From assembly GCF_000719975.1 (NCBI RefSeq), contig NZ_JOIJ01000011.1, forward strand, positions 62,001 to 126,000: a stretch of 64,000 nucleotides of DNA, read 5' to 3'. Shown here one piece after another: positions 36,484 to 43,660 of this stretch. The notes beneath the pieces were generated by a model. It was not told the DNA's origin. It worked only from the letters and a program-made list of their open reading frames with translations, and ran no database searches. Position 1 is the first letter of the stretch. Each line of letters starts with the position of its first letter. Position numbers and translations under genes: made by a program. Source of the DNA: Prauserella rugosa (GTDB lineage Bacteria > Actinomycetota > Actinomycetes > Mycobacteriales > Pseudonocardiaceae).

Positions 36484-37059
36484 ATGGGACGACCATCCGC
36501 ACGCGAGCAGGTCCTCGACGCCTACGAGGACCTGCTGATCGAGAAGGGCCTGGCCGCCGTCACGCTCGACGCAGTCGCGGCACGGGCCGACGTGTCGAAG
36601 GGCGGCCTGCTCTACCACTTCAGATCGAAGGAGGCCCTGCTCGACGGCCTCCTCGAGCGACTCCTCGAGCGCACCCGCGCGGACATGGAGCACGCCCGGC
36701 GCGCGCCGGAGGGCATGCTGCGCTATCTGCTGACCTCCTCGGTCACCGACGCCGACATGACCAAACCGGCCCACCGCACGTCGGTGGCCACGCTGCGACT
36801 CCTGGGCAGCGAACCGAAGGCCGACGAGGCGCTCGCCACGTCGTTTCGCATGTGGACGGACCTGGCCCACGAGTACGTCGACGATCCGCTGTCGGCCGAA
36901 CTCGTCGGCCTGATCAGCGACGGCCTCTATCTCCGCGCGACCCTCATGGGCCGCGACATGCAGACACCGGTCCTCGACGAGCTGCCCGACGTCCTCCGGC
37001 GACTCGGCATTGACGAGAGCGGCGCTCGCCGGACCCGCGGGTCCGGCGAGCGCCGCTGA
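36484..37059 (+). CDS. TetR-family repressor of the divergent exporter
   Basis: A 191-aa TetR-type regulator with HTH at about 10-55 (VLDAYEDLLIEKGLAAVTLDAV, VSKGGLLYHFRSKEALLDGLL) and a helical ligand domain. A TATAGT hexamer (36470-36475) lies 8 nt before the ATG, so the mRNA is probably leaderless; the palindrome overlaps the -35 region, supporting autorepression. The last codons contain a 34-bp palindrome that probably serves as terminator. Confidence 0.9.
   Translation: MGRPSAREQVLDAYEDLLIEKGLAAVTLDAVAARADVSKGGLLYHFRSKEALLDGLLERLLERTRADMEHARRAPEGMLRYLLTSSVTDADMTKPAHRTSVATLRLLGSEPKADEALATSFRMWTDLAHEYVDDPLSAELVGLISDGLYLRATLMGRDMQTPVLDELPDVLRRLGIDESGARRTRGSGERR
37021..37054. terminator. 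34-bp perfect palindrome inside the 3' end of the TetR gene
   Basis: GGCGCTCGCCGGACCCG and its exact complement abut without a spacer at 37021-37054, within the final codons of the TetR gene. With a 60-aa gene converging 2 bp after the TetR stop, it can end transcription in both directions. Confidence 0.6.
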
Positions 37060-37060
37060 C

Positions 37061-37243
37061 TCACTCGGTCTCGTCCTCCGAACGCGGCGACCACCCCGCG
37101 ACGTCCGGATCGTCGTCGGCCGGTGGTTCCGGATCGCGTGGTTCGTCCGTCCTCGAAGGACGGTTGCCCCGCATCGCACCGTCGAGTTCGTGTTCGAGCT
37201 CGTCGTCGACCCACGGTGCGTGCTGATCGCTCTCGCGTTTCAT
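37061..37243 (-). CDS. Conserved small acidic protein (60 aa)
   Basis: A 60-aa hydrophilic protein beginning MKRESDQHAPWVDDELEHEL and ending in an Asp/Glu/Pro-rich tail. I recognise it as one of the small MKRE-type conserved hypothetical proteins of actinobacteria, without known function. AGGAGG lies 7 nt before the ATG, which is strong support for such a short gene. It follows the baeRF gene by 57 bp and is probably the last gene of that operon. Confidence 0.75.
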   Translation of the reverse strand: MKRESDQHAPWVDDELEHELDGAMRGNRPSRTDEPRDPEPPADDDPDVAGWSPRSEDETE

Positions 37244-37300
37244 CTGTGTCCTCCTCACGCCGGCTCGCGCGGCTCCCGGGCGGGGTCCTTCGCGACGGCG

Positions 37301-38401
37301 TCAGTACCGCAGCAGCGCACCGGCGCCGCCGGACAGTCCGGCACCGTCGACCACGAGCACGTCGGCCCCCGCAGCCACGGCCGCAGCGGACAGGGCCTCG
37401 TCGGCGCGGCATTCGACCGTGTTCTGTTCCGACAGCCCGTCGCTGCCGTCGGCGACCCGCAGCACGTCCTCGCCCCGCAACACCGTCGTGTCACCGAGCT
37501 CGGTGGGATCGAGCAGGAGCGTGGCGACCCGCCCGTCCCGCAGGGCGGAGGTCACCTGCCGCAGTCCCGCTGCGGCCTCGCCCTCGGCCACGTCACCGTC
37601 CCTGCCCTCGGCGGCGCGGAACCGGCGGACCACGTCGTCGCGGTCCTCGGCCTGGGTTCGGGCGACGAGGTCGTCGAGCCACGTGTCGTACTCGTCCCAT
37701 GACGGCTGCCCCTCGCTCGGGCCCGCGCCGAGCTCCACCGCAATCTCGGCGCACCGGGGCGAGAGTTCCTCGCGCAGTGCCGACCGGGTCTGGGCCTCAC
37801 CGCCGATGGCCAGCAGTCGTGCGCTGACCTTCTGCACCAGCAGATCGGCCTCCTCGGCCATCTCCCTCGCGTTGCGCTTGACCGATTCCTCGGCGTACTG
37901 CTGGATCCGCCGATGCGACCATCCGCCGCCGCGCGGCTTGTGTACGTGATAGTCCTCGCCGCTGACGTCCTCGGCCGCGACGGCCACACCCCTGCGGTCG
38001 ACGGCCTTGATCCGCGCCTCGGTCCGGTCGGCCACCACGGCCACGTACGGAATCGGCCGGTCCTCGGCCGCCAGCAAGGGAAGCAGATACGGCACGTCCG
38101 ACCAACGGGCCACGGTCTGCGACGGCGGCGACGGCAGCCACTCGTTGACGAGCAGGTCACCACCCGCCGCGACCAGCGCCCTTCCCGCCGATCCGACGGG
38201 TGGTTCCTGCTCCTCGACGGCGCGTGCCATCGCGTCCAGTGTGGATTCGTCGGCGCCCTGCTCGGCGAGCTGCTCCCGCACCGACCGCCACTGCAACCGG
38301 ATGCGGTCCGCGGCGTCGGCGGTGTCGTGCGAGGAGTCGAAGTAGGCGCACGCGAACGGGCCGTCGGCGGCCAGTACGTCCTGCAGTTCGTTCCTGCGCA
38401 T
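37301..38401 (-). CDS. baeRF-family protein (Rv2629-like)
   Basis: A 366-aa protein of the bacterial archaeo-eukaryotic release-factor-like group, similar in layout to Mycobacterium tuberculosis Rv2629. Landmarks are FACAYFDSSHDTADAADR near the start, VNEWLPSPP, PYVAVVADRTEARI, the GGGWSHRRIQQYAEESVKRNA segment in the middle, and a C-terminal L7Ae-like part with VATLLLDPTELG and ALSAAAVAAGADVLVVDG. These proteins are linked to ribosome-associated stress or dormancy responses; the exact role is unknown. GGGAGG precedes the ATG. It lies 26 bp after the DUF5709 gene. Confidence 0.82.
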   Translation of the reverse strand: MRRNELQDVLAADGPFACAYFDSSHDTADAADRIRLQWRSVREQLAEQGADESTLDAMARAVEEQEPPVGSAGRALVAAGGDLLVNEWLPSPPSQTVARWSDVPYLLPLLAAEDRPIPYVAVVADRTEARIKAVDRRGVAVAAEDVSGEDYHVHKPRGGGWSHRRIQQYAEESVKRNAREMAEEADLLVQKVSARLLAIGGEAQTRSALREELSPRCAEIAVELGAGPSEGQPSWDEYDTWLDDLVARTQAEDRDDVVRRFRAAEGRDGDVAEGEAAAGLRQVTSALRDGRVATLLLDPTELGDTTVLRGEDVLRVADGSDGLSEQNTVECRADEALSAAAVAAGADVLVVDGAGLSGGAGALLRY

Positions 38402-38427
38402 CGTGCCTCCCGGCGTCGTCACGGCGA

Positions 38428-38808
38428 TCACTCCGGCGGACGCGGCGTCCGGATGGCGTCGGCCACCGATCCGCCTGCCTTGTCGGCCTCCTCACCGCGC
38501 TCGGTGTCGAGCCCGCGCGGCAGGTCCGGCTCCTGCTCGGGAGGAGGCGGGACCGGGGTGTCCGGCTGCTCCTCGGCGAGACGTTCGTCGAGGGGCTCGC
38601 CCTCCCGCTGCTCGGCGGGCGTGGTCCCCCAGCGGTCGACACCGGACCACCGTTCGGGCGGATCGATCCCGCCCTCCAGCGGATCCTGTTGCAGTCGGTC
38701 CTCGTCCAGGTCCTCCGCACTGCCCAGCGCGGCCGGATCCTGCTCGGCACTGTCGGGTGCGCCCGTGTCCTGGGGCGGGGTCACCGCCTCGAACTCGTCC
38801 TGCTGCAT
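38428..38808 (-). CDS. DUF5709-domain protein
   Basis: A 126-aa acidic, Pro-rich, soluble protein matching the DUF5709 pattern: LDEDRLQQDPLEGGIDPPERWS, then DRWGTTPAEQREGEPLDERLAEEQPD. Function unknown; it is found widely in actinobacteria next to stress genes. AAGGAG lies 7 nt before the ATG. It is the first gene of the operon with baeRF and the 60-aa gene, and a sigma-B-like promoter lies 44-68 bp upstream. Confidence 0.82.
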   Translation of the reverse strand: MQQDEFEAVTPPQDTGAPDSAEQDPAALGSAEDLDEDRLQQDPLEGGIDPPERWSGVDRWGTTPAEQREGEPLDERLAEEQPDTPVPPPPEQEPDLPRGLDTERGEEADKAGGSVADAIRTPRPPE

Positions 38809-38851
38809 CAGGCGCTCCTTTCCTGGCCGGTGCGACAATGTCCCCCAGCGG

Positions 38852-38876
38852 TTGCCCGGCCGACCCACCGGTAAAC
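38852..38876 (-). promoter_or_regulatory. Sigma-B/F-like promoter of the DUF5709-baeRF operon
   Basis: Read on the minus strand: GTTT (38876-38873), 15-nt spacer, GGGCAA (38857-38852), 44 nt upstream of the ATG. It resembles the GTTT-N15-GGGTAT pattern of stress sigma factors. Confidence 0.5.
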
Positions 38877-38943
38877 GCGTTGCCCACGTCACGGCCCACT
38901 TCCGGGTGCCTGCGGACCACTCGACACACCGCCCGCCTGCGGC

Positions 38944-38969
38944 GTTTTCCCACCTGCTCACCGGGGCAT
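38944..38969 (+). promoter_or_regulatory. Sigma-B/F-like promoter of the hydrolase-like gene
   Basis: GTTT (38944-38947), 16-nt spacer, GGGCAT (38964-38969), only 9 nt before the ATG at 38979, which implies a leaderless or nearly leaderless mRNA. Confidence 0.5.
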
Positions 38970-38978
38970 CCGACCGGC

Positions 38979-39545
38979 ATGTCGGACACCGAACCCATGC
39001 GCTCCGAAGGTCCCGCCGTCACCGTGCACGGACGCGGAGGTGAGCGGCGGGTACTCGTGCTCGACCCGGCTGGAGCGAGCAAGCACGACGAACTGCCCGC
39101 CACCTGGAGACCGCTGACCGAGCGGACCGAGGTCATCTGGGTGCGGCTTCCGGCCAGTGGCGACGTCGACTGCGACCGGTTCCTGTCCGCGCCCGAATCG
39201 GCATGCCCGCGCACGGATGTCGTCACCTCGGGCCCCTACGGCGAGTTCGCGATCGACCTCGCCCGGCGGCATCCGTCCGCCGTGCGCTCGGTGCTGCTCG
39301 TCGACCCGGCGGCCGACAGCGCGACCGACTCGGATCACGCCGCGCAGGCCGACGAGGTGTGGTTCCGCAGGCACGGCACCGAGATCGCCGAAGCCAGGGA
39401 GGCCGGTATCACCGTCGACGTGGTGGCCCACAGCACCGACGACGACCAGGACCGCGTGCCGCCGCCACTGCCGCTGGGCCACCCGCGCGTCGTCGACAGT
39501 GTCCGGCGCGCGCTCGACCACCTGCCGGGCGTTCGCACCGTGTGA
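38979..39545 (+). CDS. Alpha/beta-hydrolase-like protein without a nucleophile serine motif
   Basis: A 188-aa protein with the partial look of an alpha/beta hydrolase: RRVLVLDPAGASKHDEL, then TSGPYGEFAIDLARRHPSAV and RSVLLVDPAA, which correspond to the nucleophile elbow and next strand. The usual G-x-S-x-G is replaced by SGPYG, so catalysis is doubtful. No ribosome site is visible, but a stress-type promoter ends 9 nt before the ATG. The function is unknown. It is divergent from the DUF5709 operon. Confidence 0.65.
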   Translation: MSDTEPMRSEGPAVTVHGRGGERRVLVLDPAGASKHDELPATWRPLTERTEVIWVRLPASGDVDCDRFLSAPESACPRTDVVTSGPYGEFAIDLARRHPSAVRSVLLVDPAADSATDSDHAAQADEVWFRRHGTEIAEAREAGITVDVVAHSTDDDQDRVPPPLPLGHPRVVDSVRRALDHLPGVRTV

Positions 39546-39602
39546 GCATGCTCCGCGACGTCGACGGACGCTGCCCCGGGCACGTGCGACGGCCCCGTAA
39601 TT

Positions 39603-39712
39603 GCCGACGCAGTTATAGCCAACGTCCTAGTAGCCAACGGTCTAACAGCCAACGTAGTAATGGCGGACGTGACAGCTGAGGTAAAAGCCGAGGTAGTGGC
39701 CAAGGTAAATGC
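39603..39712. repeat. AT-richer tract with 15-nt period
   Basis: From 39603 the sequence repeats in 15-nt steps beginning GCC(G/A)ACG, for example at 39603, 39618, 39633 and 39648, then decays through about 39712. Its GC content is well below the surroundings. In the frame of the upstream gene, past its stop, it encodes five-residue steps such as ANVLV-ANGLT-ANVVM. No start codon or ribosome site makes it a gene. Confidence 0.6.
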
Positions 39713-39787
39713 CACCGCGTTTCGCAACGCCGCACCGCGCTCGCCGAGGTGTTCGGCTTCGTCATAACCGACACAGTCGCCTGCACC

Positions 39788-39814
39788 GGGGCCCGGCGCG
39801 CTGCGCCGGGCCCC
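39788..39814. terminator. Strong hairpin between convergent genes
   Basis: GGGGCCCGGCGC (39788-39799) and GCGCCGGGCCCC (39803-39814) form a perfect 12-bp stem with a 3-nt loop, 21 bp from the stop of the convergent 75-aa gene. Confidence 0.7.
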
Positions 39815-39835
39815 CATGCATGGCAGGAGGAGAGG

Positions 39836-40063
39836 TCAGGACAAGCGCTTCCTGAGCAGATCCTTGCCCTGTTCGGCACCCTTGCGACTTTCCTCCTGCG
39901 CCTTGCGGAAGAACTCGGCGAGTTCGTTGTCGCCGTCCCGCTCGGCGTCACCGATATAGGTCTCCAGCCGCAGCGCGTTGCTCAGACACGCCTCGACGAA
40001 CCAGATGATGTTGTAGTTCTTGTCCTTCGTACCGGTCACGTGACCGGTCTCGGGCGTCGTCAT
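39836..40063 (-). CDS. Conserved hypothetical protein (75 aa)
   Basis: A 75-aa soluble, helical, charged protein with core VTGTKDKNYNIIWFVEACL followed by ALRLETYIGDAERDGDNELAEFF and a basic C-terminus (GKDLLRKRLS). I recognise this as a conserved actinobacterial small protein of unknown function. AAGGAG lies 6 nt before the ATG. It follows the hemerythrin-domain gene by 63 bp and is probably co-transcribed with it. Confidence 0.8.
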   Translation of the reverse strand: MTTPETGHVTGTKDKNYNIIWFVEACLSNALRLETYIGDAERDGDNELAEFFRKAQEESRKGAEQGKDLLRKRLS

Positions 40064-40126
40064 CTGCGCTCCTTTCCTACTGCTACGGATTCTGCGGACC
40101 CGTTCGCGTGCCGCCGCGCGCTCGGC

Positions 40127-40684
40127 TCAGCGGTTCGTCCAGTCACGAACGGCGTCCCGGATCCGGTCGAACACGGCAAGCGGCGGGCCGGCGAGCATGT
40201 TCGCCGGTACCGACTCGCCGACCCCCGGATGGGGCTTGGTCGGCGCGACGTCCTCGGCCACGGTGAGCGCACCGCGCATGCTGCGTAGCTGGGCGGGGTC
40301 CAGGCGCTGACGGAGAACCTGGAACTCGTGGCTCTCCTCCTGTTCGGCGTGCCTGGTCACCGCCTCGGCCAGCGTGATGATGCGCACGTCGAACTCCGGG
40401 TGGTCCACACCTATGTCGTGGAGCTCGACGAGTTCGTGTTTCGCGTCGTGCTCCTCGCCGAGCCGGTCGTCGACGATCCTCGCTCCGTTGTCAATGGCCT
40501 TGCGCGCCACCGGATGCACGACCTCCTCCTCTGCTACCTCGTGCACCGCGAGAAGCCGGACCAGATCGTCGAACCCGCGCCGTTTGGCGTCGCCAGAGGC
40601 GCTGCGCACCTGCATCAGCAGTTCCTTGATCTGCCGATGCTGCTCCAACCGGACGTCCACCACGTCCCCCTGTAGCTGAGTCAT
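40127..40684 (-). CDS. Hemerythrin HHE cation-binding domain protein
   Basis: A 185-aa protein with an N-terminal four-helix HHE hemerythrin-like domain (about 10-130). Candidate iron ligands are seen in LEQHRQIKELL, LLAVHEVAEEEVVHPVA, EEHDAKHELVELH and AVTRHAEQEESHEF. Such proteins bind a di-iron centre and are linked to oxygen, nitric oxide or oxidative-stress sensing. The C-terminal 50 residues are Pro-rich and variable. A sigma-B-like promoter lies 45-69 bp upstream. Oddly, its stress context contains no obvious redox partner. Confidence 0.87.
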   Translation of the reverse strand: MTQLQGDVVDVRLEQHRQIKELLMQVRSASGDAKRRGFDDLVRLLAVHEVAEEEVVHPVARKAIDNGARIVDDRLGEEHDAKHELVELHDIGVDHPEFDVRIITLAEAVTRHAEQEESHEFQVLRQRLDPAQLRSMRGALTVAEDVAPTKPHPGVGESVPANMLAGPPLAVFDRIRDAVRDWTNR

Positions 40685-40728
40685 GGCCGCTGCCTCACCT
40701 TCGGCTCGTGGTCGCTTTCCCTCCTCGG

Positions 40729-40753
40729 GTTCCCGCCGAGGCCGTGAAGTAAC
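40729..40753 (-). promoter_or_regulatory. Sigma-B/F-like promoter of the hemerythrin gene
   Basis: On the minus strand: GTTA (40753-40750), 15-nt spacer, GGGAAC (40734-40729), 45 nt upstream of the ATG. Confidence 0.45.
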
Positions 40754-40908
40754 GACTCGATCGCCCGCCGCCGGGAATCGGGCAGCACCGGGTCATGGTC
40801 GGACGCCGGCGATCCGGCACGCTCCAAAGGAGCGACCCAACGCAGTCACGGACACTGTGGACGGTCTTGGATCGCACCCGGTAAGGAACGTCGAACGGCT
40901 GGGGCGGG

Positions 40909-41343
40909 TCACCGGCCAGGGGCGACCACGTCCCGCACGCGGTACCGCGACATCGCCACGATCAGTCCGATCAGTGCGGTCGCGAGGTGCAACACGTTGT
41001 CGGCCCACGAGATCGGGAAGACGTGGTCCATGTCGACGCGGTCGGTGACGATCGCCGCGGGCACTCCGTAGGCCAGCAACGCGGTGAAGCCGACGGTGAG
41101 CACCGAGCCGAGAGCCGTGGCCGATGCCCGCGGGTGCAGTGCGGTCAGGCACAGCAGACCGACGGCCGTACGCACCACGTCCAGCAGCAGGCCCGAGCTG
41201 AAGATCAGCACCCGCCCGGGGCCGCTGGCCAGCCCCGCCACACCGAGCGCGAGGTAACACACGCCGACGACGCAGAGCAGCGCCCGCGCCCGCCGTTCGT
41301 TGTGTGCGTGACTCTTGTGCCACGCCGTGTGCTTGCCCGACAT
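40909..41343 (-). CDS. DUF4383 membrane protein
   Basis: A 144-aa protein with four membrane spans: CVVGVCYLALGVAGLA, VVRTAVGLLCLTAL, LTVGFTALLAYGV and LHLATALIGLIVAM. FPISWADNVLHL before the last span is typical of DUF4383. The function is unknown. A stress-type promoter (GTTT-N15-GGGAAC) ends 9 nt before the ATG, so the mRNA should have almost no leader. Confidence 0.82.
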   Translation of the reverse strand: MSGKHTAWHKSHAHNERRARALLCVVGVCYLALGVAGLASGPGRVLIFSSGLLLDVVRTAVGLLCLTALHPRASATALGSVLTVGFTALLAYGVPAAIVTDRVDMDHVFPISWADNVLHLATALIGLIVAMSRYRVRDVVAPGR

Positions 41344-41352
41344 GTCCGAGGT

Positions 41353-41377
41353 GTTCCCGCGGTCGCATCGGCCAAAC
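41353..41377 (-). promoter_or_regulatory. Sigma-B/F-like promoter of the DUF4383 gene
   Basis: On the minus strand: GTTT (41377-41374), 15-nt spacer, GGGAAC (41358-41353); the ATG begins at 41343. Confidence 0.5.
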
Positions 41378-41397
41378 GCCGCCGCGAGCTGCCGTCG

Positions 41398-41422
41398 GTT
41401 CGCACGCCGATGCACCGGGTAT
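41398..41422 (+). promoter_or_regulatory. Sigma-B/F-like promoter reading rightward
   Basis: GTTC (41398-41401), 15-nt spacer, GGGTAT (41417-41422), the best -10 match of the set. It points to a small reading frame starting at 41433 and away from the DUF4383 gene. Confidence 0.5.
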
Positions 41423-41432
41423 CTCGAACGAC

Positions 41433-41621
41433 ATGACCACACCCGAGCAACAACCGGCACCGGAGGAGCTCGGTGAGCAGTACGCAGGCGGGCCCCCGTC
41501 GACCATGGTCGACCGGGGCCCGCCTGTCAGTCGTGCGTCAGCAGTGCGTCAGTCCGACGCCGACGACCACGCCCTCGACAGCTTGACCTTGCCACCGGTC
41601 TGCAGCAACGAACCCGTGTAG
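41433..41621 (+). CDS. Possible small protein (62 aa), doubtful
   Basis: A short frame starting MTTPEQQPAPEELGEQYAGG, 10 nt after a good stress-type promoter, so it may be translated from a leaderless mRNA. Against it: a 42-bp hairpin lies inside the frame and the 3' half overlaps the ABC permease gene on the other strand. If real, the natural product may be shorter or the hairpin may limit expression. Confidence 0.25.
   Translation: MTTPEQQPAPEELGEQYAGGPPSTMVDRGPPVSRASAVRQSDADDHALDSLTLPPVCSNEPV
41485..41526. terminator. 42-bp near-perfect palindrome after the ABC operon
   Basis: CAGGCGGGCCCC (41485-41496) pairs with GGGGCCCGCCTG (41515-41526), and the centre GTCGACCATGGTCGAC is itself a perfect palindrome; only one C-C mismatch breaks the stem. 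It begins 22 bp after the permease stop codon. Confidence 0.7.
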
Positions 41622-42679
41622 ATCCGGGTCGCGATCGACGTGATCACCACGATCGTCACCGCGGCGATGCCCAACGCCACGAACGGCTCCCACAGCTGGG
41701 CCTCGCCCGTGAACATGCGCACCGGCATGGCCAGGGCCGCCGTGAACGGGATGTACGACATGACCGTCATCGCGGTTTCGTTGTCCTGCAGGAAGATGAT
41801 CGCCATGTACGGACCGAACACGAGCATCATCACCAGGCCCATGGTCGAGCCCAGGTCCTCCTGACGGCTCACCAGCGATCCGGCGACCGCCCACATCGAC
41901 GACAGCAGCACGAAGCCGAAGACCAGGAACGGCACGAACCAGCCGAGCGCGGGCAGGATCACCGTGAGCAGCTCGTCGTTGCCGCCCGCCTGCAGTGCCA
42001 CCGGCGCCACGATCGCGAGTACGACGACCTGCCCCAGCGTGAGCAACGTGTGCCCGACGATCTTGCCTGCCAGCAGTGCCTTCACCGGCAGGGTCGACAC
42101 GAGGATCTCCACGACCCGCGTCTGCTTCTCGGTGACGGTGCTCTGCGCGATCGCGGTGCCGCCCATCGCGAACATCATGAACACCAGGGCGAACACCATG
42201 ATGACGAGCTGTTTCTCGCCGTCCCCGACGTCGCCGGGATCGAGCACGTCCACCGGTGGCGGCGAGCCGAGCATGGCCATGAGGTCACTCGGCGGCGACT
42301 CGAGCGCCACGACCCGCAGCCCCGTCTGCGACTGCCCGGTCGTGTCCGGCACGACGGCCGCCTCGACCTCCTCGCTGCGCACGAGATCCCTGGCCTGCGC
42401 GACGTCGCCGGCCTGGCGCACGTCGAAGTCGGCGGCCTCCAGGGTCTGCGACACCTGCGGTCCCACGGCCGCGACCTTCGTCTCGCCCCCGCCGAAGACG
42501 CTCGGCAGGATCGACGCGGCGAAGATGCCGACCACGATCGCACCGAGTCCGATCCAGAATCCCTTGGTCTGCAGGAAGGACTTGATCTCGCGTTCGGCGA
42601 CCAGCCAGGTCGCCTGCATGAACGACACCCCGCCCGTGTCCTGGCCCTTCTCGGAGGAACGCACCTGCACCTCGGTCAT
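41549..42679 (-). CDS. ABC-2-type transporter permease (NatB-like)
   Basis: A 376-aa membrane subunit with one N-terminal span (WIGLGAIVVGIFAASILPSV), a large extracytoplasmic region (about 60-150) and five C-terminal spans, the layout of NatB-type exporters. AIAQSTVTEKQTRVVEILVST is the typical coupling segment. It overlaps the ATPase gene by 1 nt (TGATG) and forms the exporter with it. Sodium, lipids or antimicrobial peptides are possible substrates; the neighbouring two-component system suggests an envelope-stress role. Confidence 0.88.
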   Translation of the reverse strand: MTEVQVRSSEKGQDTGGVSFMQATWLVAEREIKSFLQTKGFWIGLGAIVVGIFAASILPSVFGGGETKVAAVGPQVSQTLEAADFDVRQAGDVAQARDLVRSEEVEAAVVPDTTGQSQTGLRVVALESPPSDLMAMLGSPPPVDVLDPGDVGDGEKQLVIMVFALVFMMFAMGGTAIAQSTVTEKQTRVVEILVSTLPVKALLAGKIVGHTLLTLGQVVVLAIVAPVALQAGGNDELLTVILPALGWFVPFLVFGFVLLSSMWAVAGSLVSRQEDLGSTMGLVMMLVFGPYMAIIFLQDNETAMTVMSYIPFTAALAMPVRMFTGEAQLWEPFVALGIAAVTIVVITSIATRIYTGSLLQTGGKVKLSRAWSSASD

Positions 42680-43584
42680 CAGATGGCCTCCTTGAAGATC
42701 TCGTTGAGCGTCGGCACGATCGGCGTGAACGCGCGGACCTCACCGCGGCTCATCGCCTCCTTGAGCACGCGCTGGTCCAACGGCTCGTCGCCCCCACGGA
42801 ATCCGTCCGCACCCGTCGGCTCGATGATCGCGCGCGGACCCTCCATTGTGGTCACGCGGACTCCGGGCATGTCGCGCAGCCAACCGGCGTCGGACCCGAC
42901 GACGACCTCGTAGCGCGGCGTTCCGTACCGCCTGCGCAGTTCGTCCTTGCCGCCGCTGGCCTTGATCGCCCCGCCGGAGATGATCACCAGGTCGTCGCAC
43001 AGCTGCTCCACGACGCTCAGCTGGTGACTCGAGAACAGCACCGGCACGCCGTCGGCGGCACGCTGGCGGAGCACGCGCAGCACCGTGTCGACCGCGATGG
43101 GATCGAGCCCCGAGAACGGTTCGTCCAGGATGAGCAGTTCCGGATCGTGCACGAGCGCCGCCGCGACCTGCGCACGCTGCTGGTTGCCGAGCGAGAGCGC
43201 CTCGAGCTTGTCGTTCGCCCGCTCGATGAGGTCCAGTTCCTCCAGCAGCCGCTCGGTGTTGCTCGCGGCCTTCGCCGACGACAGGCCGTGCAACCTTCCC
43301 AGCCACGCGATCTGGTCGGCGACCTTCATCTTCGGATAGAGCCCGCGCTCCTCCGGCATGTATCCGAACCGCTGGCGCACCGCCTGCGTGACCGGCTCAC
43401 CGTTCCACGTCACGGTGCCCGAATCCGACTTCAGAACCCCCAGCATGATGCGCATCGTGGTGGTCTTGCCGGCCCCGTTGGCCCCCAGGAACCCGGTCAT
43501 CCGCCCGGGTTCGACGTCGAACGACACGCCGTCGAGCACACGGTGATCGCCGAAGCTCCGGCTGATGTCATTCACCTTCAACAT
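42679..43584 (-). CDS. ABC transporter ATP-binding protein (NatA-like)
   Basis: A 301-aa ATPase with Walker A GANGAGKTT, signature ALSLGNQQRAQVA, Walker B LLILDEPFSGLDP and the H-loop SSHQ. The C-terminal 90 residues are the extension common to NatA-type subunits. TAGGGT (43597-43592) lies 7 nt before the ATG, so it seems to have its own leaderless promoter besides possible read-through from the regulator gene 76 bp upstream. Confidence 0.93.
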   Translation of the reverse strand: MLKVNDISRSFGDHRVLDGVSFDVEPGRMTGFLGANGAGKTTTMRIMLGVLKSDSGTVTWNGEPVTQAVRQRFGYMPEERGLYPKMKVADQIAWLGRLHGLSSAKAASNTERLLEELDLIERANDKLEALSLGNQQRAQVAAALVHDPELLILDEPFSGLDPIAVDTVLRVLRQRAADGVPVLFSSHQLSVVEQLCDDLVIISGGAIKASGGKDELRRRYGTPRYEVVVGSDAGWLRDMPGVRVTTMEGPRAIIEPTGADGFRGGDEPLDQRVLKEAMSRGEVRAFTPIVPTLNEIFKEAI

Positions 43585-43660
43585 GCCGACGACCCTAGAG
43601 TCCTGCGGGCCCGTGCGCGTCCGGCCCGGGATGTATCCGGCGGGTCATCCTGCGGGACGA

